From Ketobacter sp036337295 (GTDB taxonomy: Bacteria; Pseudomonadota; Gammaproteobacteria; Pseudomonadales; Ketobacteraceae): a DNA stretch of 64,000 bases. Numbering within the stretch: position 1 is the stretch's first letter; each line of letters opens with the position of its first letter. The DNA is taken from NCBI GenBank assembly GCA_036337295.1, contig JAYZEN010000001.1:186001-250000 (forward strand), in the 5' to 3' direction. Positions 35,396 to 44,372 of this stretch are shown here, piece after piece. The notes under the pieces were generated by a model that saw nothing but the letters and a program-made list of their open reading frames with translations, was not told the DNA's origin and did not search any database. Made by a program: the position numbers and the translations under genes.

Positions 35396-37072
35396 TCAGG
35401 GATCCAATTGCGCGATACGATTAACCCGCTCCAACACGAAGCGGCCGCGAATGCGCACCGTACTTTTATGGACGCCGGTGATCTGTTCTTCATACACACC
35501 GACGATGCGGCCCTGCCCCGCCTCCGGAGAAGGCGCAAATTGCTGGTCCGGCGTGAGCTTGATCGTGCGGGTGATGTCCCAGACTTCCTGACTGTTCTGC
35601 ACACCGTCGTGATCAGTGTGATATCGATGCTTCATGGGGTGGGTGGGCAGGTCGGGTTGCAGTTGAATCACACCGTTCAACTCCGATTGCAGATCACCAC
35701 TCAAGGCCAGTTTGGTGCCAGTAAAATCAAACGCAGATGAACTCAGGCGATAACCCACTTCACGGCGGTTATTGAGCGCGATGCCGTGGTAGTTGAACAA
35801 TTCAGAGTCGTCGGTCAGCAACACGGATTGGGTGCTATTGTCCGTAGCCACCTCACTCACCAGATAGACTTCCTTGAGCAGATGCACCGTGCTGCCGTTA
35901 TCGTGCAGCAACAATTTCACCGTCATGGGTGCCACCGTCGCTTCGAGCTGATCCGGTACGGTACCGTTGACATGGTTAACCTGATCCAGCATCACCACAC
36001 CGGCCCACAGCCCCACCTCAGGTTCCAGTGGCTCACCCAACAAGGGCACCCGCAAGCGGGTTCCGGCTCCGGTAATGGTCAGAACGCCCTGAGCGACAGT
36101 GTCGGTGCCAGCGCGGTCCAACCCCAGCAACAGACTTGAGCTTTTCCCCGCACCAATCAGCGGATTGAATCCCGCCAGCGCATGCCACTGGGGTTGGTTA
36201 TTATTAGATGTGTCGTAACCGGCGAAATACTGCAGGCTCATGCCGCTGGCAGAAAACCCGGTATCCACCGCAATGGAAATAGCCGGGTTGTCCTGCGCAG
36301 AGCGATTGGTGAGTGTGATGGAGCGCACCGCCATATGGGGCAGGAATGCCACCCCGTTGCTGGAGGCAAGATCCACTTCCAGCGGCGATGTCAGCTGCAG
36401 GTTACCGTCGTTAAACACCCAGTAACCTTTGCCGGAGCTCATCTGCGCATTTTTCGATAACAGATCCCAGGTGCCAGTGGCGCTGTTCAGTTCATAGATC
36501 TCCGGCGATTGAGCCGCGCTCAGATTCAGATAATCCGCAAATGACGTGGGAGCCGCCGGGTCCACATAAAATCCCACCAGGTTAAACTGATTGGGTTGCC
36601 AACGAATGGAATGCAAACGAGGGCGGCCCGTGATAGTGAGATTCTTGGGTGCACTGCCGGACAACTTCACCAGATACACCTCGCCTGCATTCACCGCAAA
36701 CAGGTTGGTCAACGCCTGGGCGGTCTCGGCATCGAACTCGGTGGAGGTGCCGGGAATGTACAAACGCCAACCTGGATCGTTGAAACCGATCTCTGAAGGC
36801 AACACCGGATACTGCGGTGACACCAAGGCTTTGGGATGATTCCAGACCATTTCAATTTCAGGCACATCAAACACCCGCGCCGGGGCATTATCCTGCGGCT
36901 CGGCATCAGTGGCCGGCGTTTGATCGTCACCATCATCGGGATCAAGCTCCACATAAATTGCATTCCAGCCGGGCTGCAATACGATGTGTTGCTGCGTGAC
37001 CGCGGCCGCTGCATTCAGCGACAAAGCCGTCAATAAACCACAGGCCACCAGGCCAAACCATGTCACACGCAT
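35396..37072 (-). CDS. secreted protein of unknown function, first gene of the giant-protein operon
   Basis: 558 residues with a signal peptide (MRVTWFGLVACGLLTALSLNAAAA). The mature part starts QQHIVLQPGWNAIYVELDPDD and continues with an Asp-rich loop that could bind calcium. It is beta-rich throughout, has no membrane segment or sorting tail, and has no motif I recognise as catalytic. ATG 37072 is supported by CGGAGT; an upstream start adds nine codons. The giant secreted protein starts 65 bp downstream on the same strand, so the two are probably co-transcribed and may act together, for example as a partner or surface-docking subunit. Confidence 0.8.
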   Translation of the reverse strand: MRVTWFGLVACGLLTALSLNAAAAVTQQHIVLQPGWNAIYVELDPDDGDDQTPATDAEPQDNAPARVFDVPEIEMVWNHPKALVSPQYPVLPSEIGFNDPGWRLYIPGTSTEFDAETAQALTNLFAVNAGEVYLVKLSGSAPKNLTITGRPRLHSIRWQPNQFNLVGFYVDPAAPTSFADYLNLSAAQSPEIYELNSATGTWDLLSKNAQMSSGKGYWVFNDGNLQLTSPLEVDLASSNGVAFLPHMAVRSITLTNRSAQDNPAISIAVDTGFSASGMSLQYFAGYDTSNNNQPQWHALAGFNPLIGAGKSSSLLLGLDRAGTDTVAQGVLTITGAGTRLRVPLLGEPLEPEVGLWAGVVMLDQVNHVNGTVPDQLEATVAPMTVKLLLHDNGSTVHLLKEVYLVSEVATDNSTQSVLLTDDSELFNYHGIALNNRREVGYRLSSSAFDFTGTKLALSGDLQSELNGVIQLQPDLPTHPMKHRYHTDHDGVQNSQEVWDITRTIKLTPDQQFAPSPEAGQGRIVGVYEEQITGVHKSTVRIRGRFVLERVNRIAQLDP

Positions 37073-37285
37073 AAATACTCCGGGCTCAACACGCACCACG
37101 TTCTGTCGATGCGCAGGCCATCATGAATTCAATTTTTATAGCAATAAAAGTGATCAGTGAAAGGCATGCTTCATTCACAACTGCGTTTCGTACAGGCGAA
37201 TCAATGTTGTGAATGCGAGACTCAATACTTTGCTGTCAAACCGGAATGGTAAGAGTGGAAACGTTAAACTTCTGTTAAAGTGACC

Positions 37286-37301
37286 TCCTACGAAAGTAGG
37301 A
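37286..37301 (+). promoter_or_regulatory. palindrome TCCTAC-GAAA-GTAGGA upstream of the TSP3 protein gene
   Basis: A perfect 6-bp inverted repeat with a GAAA centre lies 47 bp before the ATG at 37348, in the 275-bp interval shared with the divergent giant-protein operon. As DNA it has the TAC…GTA form favoured by LuxR/NarL-type HTH dimers. As RNA it would be a hairpin closed by a GNRA tetraloop. No second copy was noticed in the window. Confidence 0.45.
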
Positions 37302-37347
37302 TGGCGGCCGCATCCAATTCTGTTTTAATTGGGGCTCTTTTAAATGT

Positions 37348-38190
37348 ATGACGATTGCCATGATGCCAGCGCTGACAAAACCCCGCCACACAGAGCAACC
37401 CCGCACCCACGTGACGTCGTCTTTGACGTTATCCACTGCGACCATCGCGCTACTCGGCTCCCTGCTGGCCAATGGGCTTCTGCTGCAAAATGCACAGGCA
37501 GCCCTGAGCGAACCGGAGAATGTGCTGTACGGGAAATTCGCGATGGGCGGGATTAGCGTGAATCAGTATTCTGTGTCGGTGTCACGACAAGGAAACGAAA
37601 TCGCATCGTACTCTGCCAGTACCGCAAATGCGGCCGCAGGAGATCCTTTTGTGGTGCGCATTCCTCTGGAAACACCCACCAACGGCAGTGAACCCCGTGA
37701 CCCCGATTTCGCCCGCACCGGTGACAGCCTGGACATCGTGGTGACCTATAACAACAGCCAAACGTTCACAACGGCCATGGTGGCCGGCGAACGCGGTGTG
37801 ATCACGGAAATGAATTTGGGGGACAACTGCCCCACTGTGGATAATCCCGGCCAGGAAGATGTCGACGCCGATGGACTTGGGGATGCCTGTGATGCCTTCC
37901 CCAACAACCCCAACGAAACCAGCGACAGTAATCAAAACGGTATGGGGGACAATTTCGAAAGTCAGTTCGGTGTCAGCGATCCCAACGGCAATCCCGATGG
38001 TGATGCCTATACCAATCTGCAGGAATTTCTAAACGGCACCAACCCGCTGGTGAATGACGCAGAACTCACCCAGGGGCAGCGCGATGAGGATGTACCGCTT
38101 CCGTTGTGGGCCACACTGATTCTGGCAAGCATGCTGGGATGGGCAGGATCTTCACGGTTTTCCCGCAAAGGCAATCAAAGCGCCAAATAG
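37348..38190 (+). CDS. secreted thrombospondin type-3 repeat protein with PEP-CTERM-like sorting tail
   Basis: 280 residues. An extended N-terminus precedes a signal peptide (ATIALLGSLLANGLLLQNAQA). A beta domain follows, then Asp-rich TSP3-type calcium-binding repeats (about 155–225; DNCPTVDNPGQEDVDADGLG, DAFPNNPNETSDSNQNGMGD). The C-terminus has VPLPLWA, a hydrophobic helix and a basic end (SRFSRKG), the tripartite pattern of exosortase-type substrates. An exosortase is encoded at 46–47.6 kb. The gene is divergent from the giant-protein operon and may be a surface component of the same system. Start is ATG 37348; 37360 is possible. Confidence 0.82.
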   Translation: MTIAMMPALTKPRHTEQPRTHVTSSLTLSTATIALLGSLLANGLLLQNAQAALSEPENVLYGKFAMGGISVNQYSVSVSRQGNEIASYSASTANAAAGDPFVVRIPLETPTNGSEPRDPDFARTGDSLDIVVTYNNSQTFTTAMVAGERGVITEMNLGDNCPTVDNPGQEDVDADGLGDACDAFPNNPNETSDSNQNGMGDNFESQFGVSDPNGNPDGDAYTNLQEFLNGTNPLVNDAELTQGQRDEDVPLPLWATLILASMLGWAGSSRFSRKGNQSAK

Positions 38191-38191
38191 A

Positions 38192-38209
38192 TGCCTCAGT
38201 AAAGAGGCA
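38192..38209 (+). terminator. weak hairpin between convergent genes
   Basis: TGCCTC (38192–38197) and GAGGCA (38204–38209) form a 6-bp stem with loop AGTAAA, directly after the stop of the TSP3 protein gene and before the end of the convergent tetR gene. There is no U-tract, so this is only a candidate. Confidence 0.3.
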
Positions 38210-38217
38210 GGGATACG

Positions 38218-38937
38218 CTAAGGCTGTTCGGAGATCGCGCGACGACAGAATTCCCAGATGTCATTGGCCAATTGCTTCTTAGTGGCCTGATCCACCTGGC
38301 CGTTCTCCGAAGTCAGCAATTCCGAATGCACCGTGGTGGAAACCAGGTTATACAGCAGCGTGGCCAGACGTTGGGGATCATCCTGCCGTACCACACCGGA
38401 CGCCATACCATCCGCCAAAATCTGTTCAATCAACGCAATCAGGGGTTGCAGCGCGCCTTTCAGGTCTGCCGGCCGCGACTCCGCCAACCGCAAATGCTCC
38501 CGGCTGAGGGCCGCCCCCCGACGATCAGTATAGGTTTCGCCCTGAATGCCCCGACCCAATACAATGAAGGTCACAATCAGGCGTAACCGATCCAGGGGGT
38601 TCTCCATGGACGCCACCCGCTCGGAAAAGAAACGCACCGCCTTGCGGATGGTCTCCTCGAACACCGCCAGCACCAGATCATCCTTACCCTCAAAGCGTTC
38701 GTAAAATGCCCGCCTCGACAGGCCGGTGCGGGTCAGTACCGCGCGAATGGTGAGACCTTCCAGACCCGCTTCATCCAACAGATCATAGGCCGCCTCCACG
38801 ATTTTGCGGCTGCGCTCCAGGATCTGATCCTGCCCCACTTCCATGACACGCTGCGCAGAACGCTGTTCCCAGTGCGCGGGGCGAAGCTCGTCGGTCTGAT
38901 TTAAGTCGTTGTTTTTACTCGAGGCGGGTTTATTCAT
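38218..38937 (-). CDS. TetR-family transcriptional repressor
   Basis: 239 residues. The N-terminal HTH runs from about 41 to 90 (RKIVEAAYDLLDEAGLEGLTI, TRTGLSRRAFYERFEGKDDL), followed by a helical ligand-binding and dimerisation domain. An upstream in-frame ATG (39033) would add 32 charged residues. ATG 38937 is preferred because a degenerate copy of the operator (38964–38979) lies just before it, where an autorepressing TetR would bind. It is divergent from the sterol-desaturase-family gene, whose promoter overlaps a perfect palindrome, so it is the likely repressor of that gene. The ligand is unknown, possibly a fatty acid or other lipid. Confidence 0.88.
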   Translation of the reverse strand: MNKPASSKNNDLNQTDELRPAHWEQRSAQRVMEVGQDQILERSRKIVEAAYDLLDEAGLEGLTIRAVLTRTGLSRRAFYERFEGKDDLVLAVFEETIRKAVRFFSERVASMENPLDRLRLIVTFIVLGRGIQGETYTDRRGAALSREHLRLAESRPADLKGALQPLIALIEQILADGMASGVVRQDDPQRLATLLYNLVSTTVHSELLTSENGQVDQATKKQLANDIWEFCRRAISEQP

Positions 38938-38963
38938 GGGCTTTTTTGAAGAGCGGATTCTGC

Positions 38964-38979
38964 GAGAACTCTGTTCCTC
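38964..38979 (-). promoter_or_regulatory. degenerate second operator near the tetR start
   Basis: GAGAAC-TCT-GTTCCTC repeats the half-sites of the 39071–39089 palindrome with one inserted C in the right arm. Its position 27 bp upstream of the preferred tetR start suits autoregulation. Confidence 0.4.
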
Positions 38980-39038
38980 TATTTCGCCTTTTTTCTTGAG
39001 GCCTGTCAACTCAGGCCGTCCCAACCTGTTCATTTAAG

Positions 39039-39067
39039 TTGACTAAAGTGAGAAATAGCGGTTTAAT
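39039..39067 (+). promoter_or_regulatory. sigma70 promoter of the desaturase-family gene
   Basis: TTGACT (39039–39044) and TTTAAT (39062–39067) are separated by 17 bp, each matching consensus at five of six positions. The operator palindrome begins 4 bp after the -10. Confidence 0.7.
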
Positions 39068-39070
39068 CCC

Positions 39071-39089
39071 CTGAGAACGCTGTTCTCAG
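39071..39089 (+). promoter_or_regulatory. palindromic operator, probably for the divergent TetR regulator
   Basis: CTGAGAAC-GCT-GTTCTCAG is a perfect inverted repeat of 8-bp arms with a 3-bp centre, placed over the predicted transcription start of the promoter at 39039–39067. This is the standard position and size for a TetR-type operator, and the adjacent divergent gene encodes a TetR protein. Confidence 0.7.
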
Positions 39090-39135
39090 CAACTGTTTAA
39101 TGGGGACTGATATTCCGTTTTTGGAGTCTTATGCT

Positions 39136-39933
39136 ATGTCATTTTTGCCGGATAACTATCATTTGGGGCTTTCCCTAATCGCCTTTGCCAGCATCATTGT
39201 CTTTCAGATCGCCAGTCGCAGCCTGGGCAAGTTCATTCCCGTGTTTGGCCGCGCGGCGAAGCTGAACAAAGAGACCTACGACAAAAAGATGGAGCGCAAG
39301 ATCTATTCCGATAATCAGAAGCTGAATCGCAAGTGGGGCCTGGTGGATACCCTGGTGATTTTCTTCCTGATCATCCCCTTTTGCGTAACCGCCGAATCCC
39401 AGCCCATCTGGAAGATGGCTTTGGACGTGGTCATCATCCTGATGTTCTACGATTTCTTCTATTACCTGACCCACCGCTTTGTGTTCCACGGCACCGGCGA
39501 TCGGAACGGCCCCCTGCAGTGGGTGCACGCGGTGCATCATCAGCAAAAGAATCCCTGCCGTGGTGATTCCAGCTACATTCATCCCCTGGAAGTGGCCATC
39601 GGTTTGGGCCTGTATGCCGGCAGCATTCTGGCGCTGTCCCTGTTGATGGGCGAGTTTCATGTGGCCACCATCGTAGTGACCTGGGTGGCGTTTTCAGAAA
39701 TCAACAACCACAACCACGACCTGTGGGAAGAAGATCGCTTCCCCTATAAATATCTGAACTACGCGTCCAAGATGCATCACGTGCATCATGCCCGCTTCAC
39801 CGGCGGCAACTTCGCCACCATCTCGCTGTTCTATGATTGGTTGTTCGGCACCTACGACACCGGCAACGGTTGGGGCAAGAACAAGCGGGAACCCAGCACC
39901 GGCAAGCCGGCACCGTCAGCAAATCAAGCGTAA
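39136..39933 (+). CDS. sterol desaturase / fatty acid hydroxylase family membrane protein
   Basis: 265 residues, with four or so membrane spans and the di-iron histidine clusters of the family: HRFVFH, HAVHHQ, NNHNHD and HHVHHARFTGGN. These enzymes hydroxylate or desaturate lipids with O2. The substrate here is not evident (fatty acid, carotenoid or sterol-like). ATG 39136 has GGAG nine bases upstream; an in-frame ATG at 39100 lacks a ribosome-binding site. Control by the divergent TetR is indicated by the promoter/operator overlap. A strong terminator follows. Confidence 0.85.
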   Translation: MSFLPDNYHLGLSLIAFASIIVFQIASRSLGKFIPVFGRAAKLNKETYDKKMERKIYSDNQKLNRKWGLVDTLVIFFLIIPFCVTAESQPIWKMALDVVIILMFYDFFYYLTHRFVFHGTGDRNGPLQWVHAVHHQQKNPCRGDSSYIHPLEVAIGLGLYAGSILALSLLMGEFHVATIVVTWVAFSEINNHNHDLWEEDRFPYKYLNYASKMHHVHHARFTGGNFATISLFYDWLFGTYDTGNGWGKNKREPSTGKPAPSANQA

Positions 39934-39951
39934 ATCAGGATCGACATTGAG

Positions 39952-39989
39952 AAACACAGCAGGGGCCCGGTGGCCCCTGTTGTGTGTTT
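39952..39989 (+). terminator. strong intrinsic terminator, probably bidirectional
   Basis: ACACAGCAGGGGCC (39954–39967) pairs with GGCCCCTGTTGTGT (39972–39985) through 14 bp with one G·T, closed by a CGGT loop. GTTT follows on the plus strand, and the complementary strand reads TTTC after the stem. It lies between two convergent genes, so it can serve both. Confidence 0.75.
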
Positions 39990-40042
39990 GGGATAAGGGA
40001 TAAGGGGATCATAAGAACCAGGAACTGGAGTGTAAGAGGTAT

Positions 40043-41812
40043 TTACACAAAGCGACGGGCCAGCAGGAACGACAGGCTCAGCAACCCAAACCAGGCCAGA
40101 GTCCCACCGCCACCGCCACCTCCGGAGCCATTGGAGCCCCGGCTGCCGGAGTTGGTGGGTGGTGTGCTGCTCAGGCTATCCAGTTGAAAACCGAATAACG
40201 CTGACTCCTCATCATCCGGTACGATCAGAAACGTCAGCAGATAATCCCCGCTCTGCAAATCAAGGGTATCCACTTCCACACCACCTGCGCTGACGGGCAG
40301 ATAACGAACGTAACGATGGTCGTTGCCCTGGCCAAACAAGCCCAGGGCAATTTGTGCCGCCGGACCCGGGAACATCATATCGGTCATGGACAATTCAAAA
40401 CGTCCGCCAGAGACAGACACCTGCCGGGCGGCCACAACGCCCTGGCCCGCCGTCAGCAAGCGACGACTGATTGATACTCCCGCGCTGTCACGCAGCGTTA
40501 CCTCCACCAGGGAATTGCCACCCACATGAGCACTGGCGCGTCCCAGCAGGAAGTAATGGCCTGGCGACAGAGACCCCATGTCCACACTGCCCTCGTCCGT
40601 AACAAGCGGACTGTTCAGCACCAAGCTGCCGTCGGTAATCGCATATTGAACCGTGGCGAAGGCACTGACAAAGCGGTAGTCGCGGGTGTCGATGAACAGT
40701 GATTTGGCAGAGGCAAGATCAAATGCATCCAGCTTCTGCACGTCCCCCAACGGGTATGCATCGGAAAACCGCACCACATCACTGCCCTGTTCGCGTATCT
40801 GCAGACCAACCGCTGCGTCTGTCTGCCCGTTGTGCACCAGATAAATGCGGTAATCACCAGTCAGGGATGCCGTTTGTTGAAACTGATTATCGGCTGACAG
40901 ACTCCACTGCTCGTTTTCACGGGACACAAACAGCGCATACTCTGGGTCGGCCTCATTCATGAGCCAACCGGACGTCAATTCATATTGCGCGGCAGGCAAG
41001 GCTCCTGTGGAACCCAACGCCAGCACGTCTGCCACCGGCTCAGAGCCGGTTCCGTTCAGCAACACTTTATCGCCGAAGTATTGGGTACCTGCCTGTAAGC
41101 TCCAGAAAAAACCGGCCACGGCCTGCTCGGGAATATTGGCCAGCAGGGTCAGGGTATAGCGGTCTGCCGGCAGGGATACGCTCTGGGTTTGTGCCAACTC
41201 CGTTAAGACCACGGCCTGGTTGAATGCGCCGTCACTGCTGGAGATCAACACCGCCGGAGCCGTCGCTGTGTCGGCAAAATAATCCGCCACATCGAAGTGC
41301 TCAAAACTGGTGTAGCTGAATATGACATCCGTAGCTGAGTCCAGGGTAAAATCCTGCAACACCGTAACCCGCTGCGCGCCCTGTTCGGTTTCACTTTTGC
41401 TGACCGTCAACTGTTCGTTGTAAAGGGACGCCCCGCCGATGTTGTTGAGGGATAGCACCACTTCTGCGACGGTCTCACCACCCAGGTCCACGTAGGCCAG
41501 CAGGCTGTAACGGCCCGGAGCCAGGGCGACTTCAGCCGGCGTGGTGGCGTTCAGGTCCACCGCCAACAGGCGGCTGGCGCCCTGGGCCAGTACCGCCTGC
41601 CCGGCAACGATGTTGCCGCCGATGGGCAATTGTGAAAACGCCAGGCTGACGGTGGTCGCCTGCTCCAATACCACTTCATGGGTATGCGCCGGCGTGTTGC
41701 CGTTGACGAACACCAAGCCACTGGTAACTGCTGCGACACTGCTCCAGGAACAGAGCATGCTGAGCATCAAACACAAACCCACCGCACCGCGCTTCACGCA
41801 ATAAATACTCAT
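40043..41812 (-). CDS. GlyGly-CTERM surface/secreted protein
   Basis: 589 residues with a signal peptide (GAVGLCLMLSMLCSWSSVAA). Three or more beta-sandwich-like repeats share phrases of the type APGRYSLLAYVDLGG, LPADRYTLTLLANI, LSPGHYFLLGRA and LQSGDYLLTFLIV. The C-terminus is GSGGGGGGG, a hydrophobic helix (LAWFGLLSLSFLLA) and RRFV, a GlyGly-CTERM tail. Such tails are cleaved by rhombosortase and accompany type II secretion. No catalytic motif is seen. GTAGGACG precedes the ATG at 41812. The protein probably ends up on the cell surface. Confidence 0.82.
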   Translation of the reverse strand: MSIYCVKRGAVGLCLMLSMLCSWSSVAAVTSGLVFVNGNTPAHTHEVVLEQATTVSLAFSQLPIGGNIVAGQAVLAQGASRLLAVDLNATTPAEVALAPGRYSLLAYVDLGGETVAEVVLSLNNIGGASLYNEQLTVSKSETEQGAQRVTVLQDFTLDSATDVIFSYTSFEHFDVADYFADTATAPAVLISSSDGAFNQAVVLTELAQTQSVSLPADRYTLTLLANIPEQAVAGFFWSLQAGTQYFGDKVLLNGTGSEPVADVLALGSTGALPAAQYELTSGWLMNEADPEYALFVSRENEQWSLSADNQFQQTASLTGDYRIYLVHNGQTDAAVGLQIREQGSDVVRFSDAYPLGDVQKLDAFDLASAKSLFIDTRDYRFVSAFATVQYAITDGSLVLNSPLVTDEGSVDMGSLSPGHYFLLGRASAHVGGNSLVEVTLRDSAGVSISRRLLTAGQGVVAARQVSVSGGRFELSMTDMMFPGPAAQIALGLFGQGNDHRYVRYLPVSAGGVEVDTLDLQSGDYLLTFLIVPDDEESALFGFQLDSLSSTPPTNSGSRGSNGSGGGGGGGTLAWFGLLSLSFLLARRFV

Positions 41813-41902
41813 CGTCCTACCCCCCAACCGGTAGCAATAACCCCGTTGTCAACTCAATGGCATCCCCAAAGATACCCCTGACTGTCTACCCAACATTACC
41901 CA

Positions 41903-44296
41903 TCAACGGGCAGACAATTTATCTTCCAGTTTCAGTAACGTGTCTTCTGCAGATTCGCGCCCGCGGAAGGGCGTGTTCCCCTGCACCGAGGCCGTCAGAT
42001 ACTGGCGGGCTTTCTCGAAATCTGAAATCCGGTAGTAAGTCATACCTAGGTGATAGTTGATTTCCGGATTGGCAGGATAGGCCACCTGTGCGCGCTTGAT
42101 CAGGGCAAGGGCCTTGTCGTATTCACCTTTGGTGTAATACAGCCATCCCACGGTGTCCTGGTATAACGGGTTGTCTTTCTCCAGCAGTGGTTTGCTGAGG
42201 CGGTCAGCCCGCTCCAGCTGCGCCTGATCGTCACTGCGATTGTTGACCAACAACATCACCAGGTTATTGATGGCTAACGCGTTGCTACTGTCATCCCGCA
42301 TCACCTTTTCATACTGCTCGATGGCATCGTCCACCCGGGACTCACTCTCATACAGGCGGGCCAACTCCAGACGCAGCCGGGCTGAGCCTTTACTGGCTTC
42401 TACGCCCTGCTCCAGTACTTGAATCGCCTTGGGCTTGTCGCCCTGAGCCAGGGCACTCAGCATGAGATTGCGATAAGGCAGCCACCAGCCGGGGTAAATA
42501 TCCAGTGCTTTCTCAAAGGCCTGGTTGGCACTCGGATATTCTTTTTTCGCCAGATGGATTTCACCCTTGAAATTATAGGCGGGGGAATTGTTCTCGACGC
42601 TGTTAACCACGCTATCCAACCAACGGGAGGCCTCATCCAACTGATTCAAGGCAATCAGGCTGCGTACTTTGGCAGACATGGGCTCCAGTGCACCGGGCTT
42701 CAGTTGCAGGGACTGATCGAAGTAGGTAATCGCCGTCTGATGATCCCCATCCAACTGAGACGCCAACCCCAGGTACATAGGATAGAGAGGGTTATTGGGG
42801 TCCAATGTAATCAGTTTTTCGGAATAAGCCCGGGCGCTGTGGCTGTTGCCTGTGGCCAGATAGGCACTCACCAGTTTTTGCTTAACGACCTGATCATCCG
42901 GCGCGATCATTTCGCACAACAGATATTGTTCGATGGCCTTGGCCGTTTGTCCGTTGTCATTATACAGACTGGCCAACTGCATCCGCGCCGGCAGGTCCCG
43001 GGGTTGCAGATTCACCACCGCTTTCAACATTTGAATGGCCAACTCTGCGTCGCCATTCATAATGTAGGCGAGCCCCAGCCATTTCAGCGCCTGGATATTT
43101 TCAGGGTTGGCATTGACCACCGCCCGCAAATCCGGAATCGCATTCAGCGCGTCTTCCTGTTCCAGGTGCATTTTTCCACGCAGCGACAAGGCGTCAATAT
43201 TACCGGGGTGATCCTTCAAAACCGACGCCAGCAACTCTTCGGCCTCGCTCAGTTTGCCTTGCTTTTCCAGCAGGTAAGCCAGCCGGGTCTGGGCCTTCAC
43301 CGATACGGCATCGTTTTCGTTCAGATAATCCCGATACATTTCTTCGGCCTGGGCCTCACGATCGGTCCGTACATAGAATCCGGCCAACTGAAATTTCAGG
43401 TCGAAATCGTCCGGGTCCTGCTCGATATAGCGGGTCAGAACGGCTTCCGCCTGCTCCAGGTCACCCCGGGACGCATGCAGGTTATGCAGGGCAATGATGG
43501 CATCAGTTTTGTCTTCTTCACTGCTGATGATCTGCTGGTATACGTCTTCGGCTTCCTGGGTGCGCCCGGTCTTCTCATAGAACTCCACTAACCGGTGCTT
43601 AAACCCGACGTTCTGTGGCTCGATGGCGATCAGGGCCTTCAGTTCCTCCTCCGCCAGCAGCAATTGATTGCGGGACAGGTAATAGTTGGCCAACATGGAA
43701 TGAAGGGTGACACTGTCCGGCCATTCTTTCAGCGCTGACTCAAGCAGATCCAACCCTTGTTGTTCGCGGCCATTGGCCACCAACATGGTGGAATACAGCA
43801 CCAGGGTGTCCAATTCTTTGGGGTTAAGTTTGTAGGCCTGCTCCACGATCAGCAGTGCCTCAGCAGGTTGGCCGGATTTGGCCACTGCACCGGCCTTCAA
43901 CGTCAGGCCACCGCTGTGTTTGGGGTCCAGCAACAACACCTCATCCGCCAGATCCAACGCCATCTGCGCTTCGTTCGCCAGCAAATAGAGTTGACCCAGT
44001 TTCACCTTGGCCTTGGCATTATCCGGTTCAATTTCGATGACCGCCCGATACTTGCCAACCGCACCCCGCCAATCTGCCATTTTTTCCAATGTCTCAGCGT
44101 AACCGATCAATCCTTCAATGGATTTGGGATCGATTTTGAGCACGTTTTTGTAATTCACCCGGGCCTTGTCGTAGTCCTTTTCTGCAAAACTTTGCTGGGC
44201 CTGATCCAGGTATTTCTGCTTGCGCCCCTCGACGCCATCACAGGCCACCAGAGTCAGCGCCACCAGCAGCATTACGAACGTGTTTTTGAATTTCAT
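41903..44296 (-). CDS. prsT: PrsT-like TPR-repeat lipoprotein of the exosortase system
   Basis: About 797 residues with a lipobox (ALTLVAC) and then at least fifteen consecutive TPR units, such as AQQSFAEKDYDKARVNYKNV, AVGKYRAVIEIEPDNAKAK and KALDIYPGWWLPYRNLM. It matches the PEP-CTERM-system TPR protein PrsT in being a lipoprotein next to an exosortase. It probably acts as a periplasmic scaffold for polysaccharide export or sorting. ATG 44296 is used; ATG 44311 would add five residues before the signal sequence. It follows the WecA-like gene on the same strand after 76 bp. Confidence 0.8.
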   Translation of the reverse strand: MKFKNTFVMLLVALTLVACDGVEGRKQKYLDQAQQSFAEKDYDKARVNYKNVLKIDPKSIEGLIGYAETLEKMADWRGAVGKYRAVIEIEPDNAKAKVKLGQLYLLANEAQMALDLADEVLLLDPKHSGGLTLKAGAVAKSGQPAEALLIVEQAYKLNPKELDTLVLYSTMLVANGREQQGLDLLESALKEWPDSVTLHSMLANYYLSRNQLLLAEEELKALIAIEPQNVGFKHRLVEFYEKTGRTQEAEDVYQQIISSEEDKTDAIIALHNLHASRGDLEQAEAVLTRYIEQDPDDFDLKFQLAGFYVRTDREAQAEEMYRDYLNENDAVSVKAQTRLAYLLEKQGKLSEAEELLASVLKDHPGNIDALSLRGKMHLEQEDALNAIPDLRAVVNANPENIQALKWLGLAYIMNGDAELAIQMLKAVVNLQPRDLPARMQLASLYNDNGQTAKAIEQYLLCEMIAPDDQVVKQKLVSAYLATGNSHSARAYSEKLITLDPNNPLYPMYLGLASQLDGDHQTAITYFDQSLQLKPGALEPMSAKVRSLIALNQLDEASRWLDSVVNSVENNSPAYNFKGEIHLAKKEYPSANQAFEKALDIYPGWWLPYRNLMLSALAQGDKPKAIQVLEQGVEASKGSARLRLELARLYESESRVDDAIEQYEKVMRDDSSNALAINNLVMLLVNNRSDDQAQLERADRLSKPLLEKDNPLYQDTVGWLYYTKGEYDKALALIKRAQVAYPANPEINYHLGMTYYRISDFEKARQYLTASVQGNTPFRGRESAEDTLLKLEDKLSAR

Positions 44297-44372
44297 GAGC
44301 AAACTCGCCATCGGTTTCCAATTCTGATAGCGGAGAATGTCACACTTTCAAGGCAGAAACGTGACAGAAAAG

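Noticed and set aside
37073..37347. c-di-GMP riboswitch in the leader of the TSP3 protein gene
   Set aside because: The GAAA-capped hairpin prompted the idea, but the second helix and conserved junction of GEMM RNAs are not present.
42419..43591. 390-codon plus-strand frame opposite prsT
   Set aside because: Antisense of TPR repeats; the minus-strand frame has clear TPR periodicity and a lipobox.
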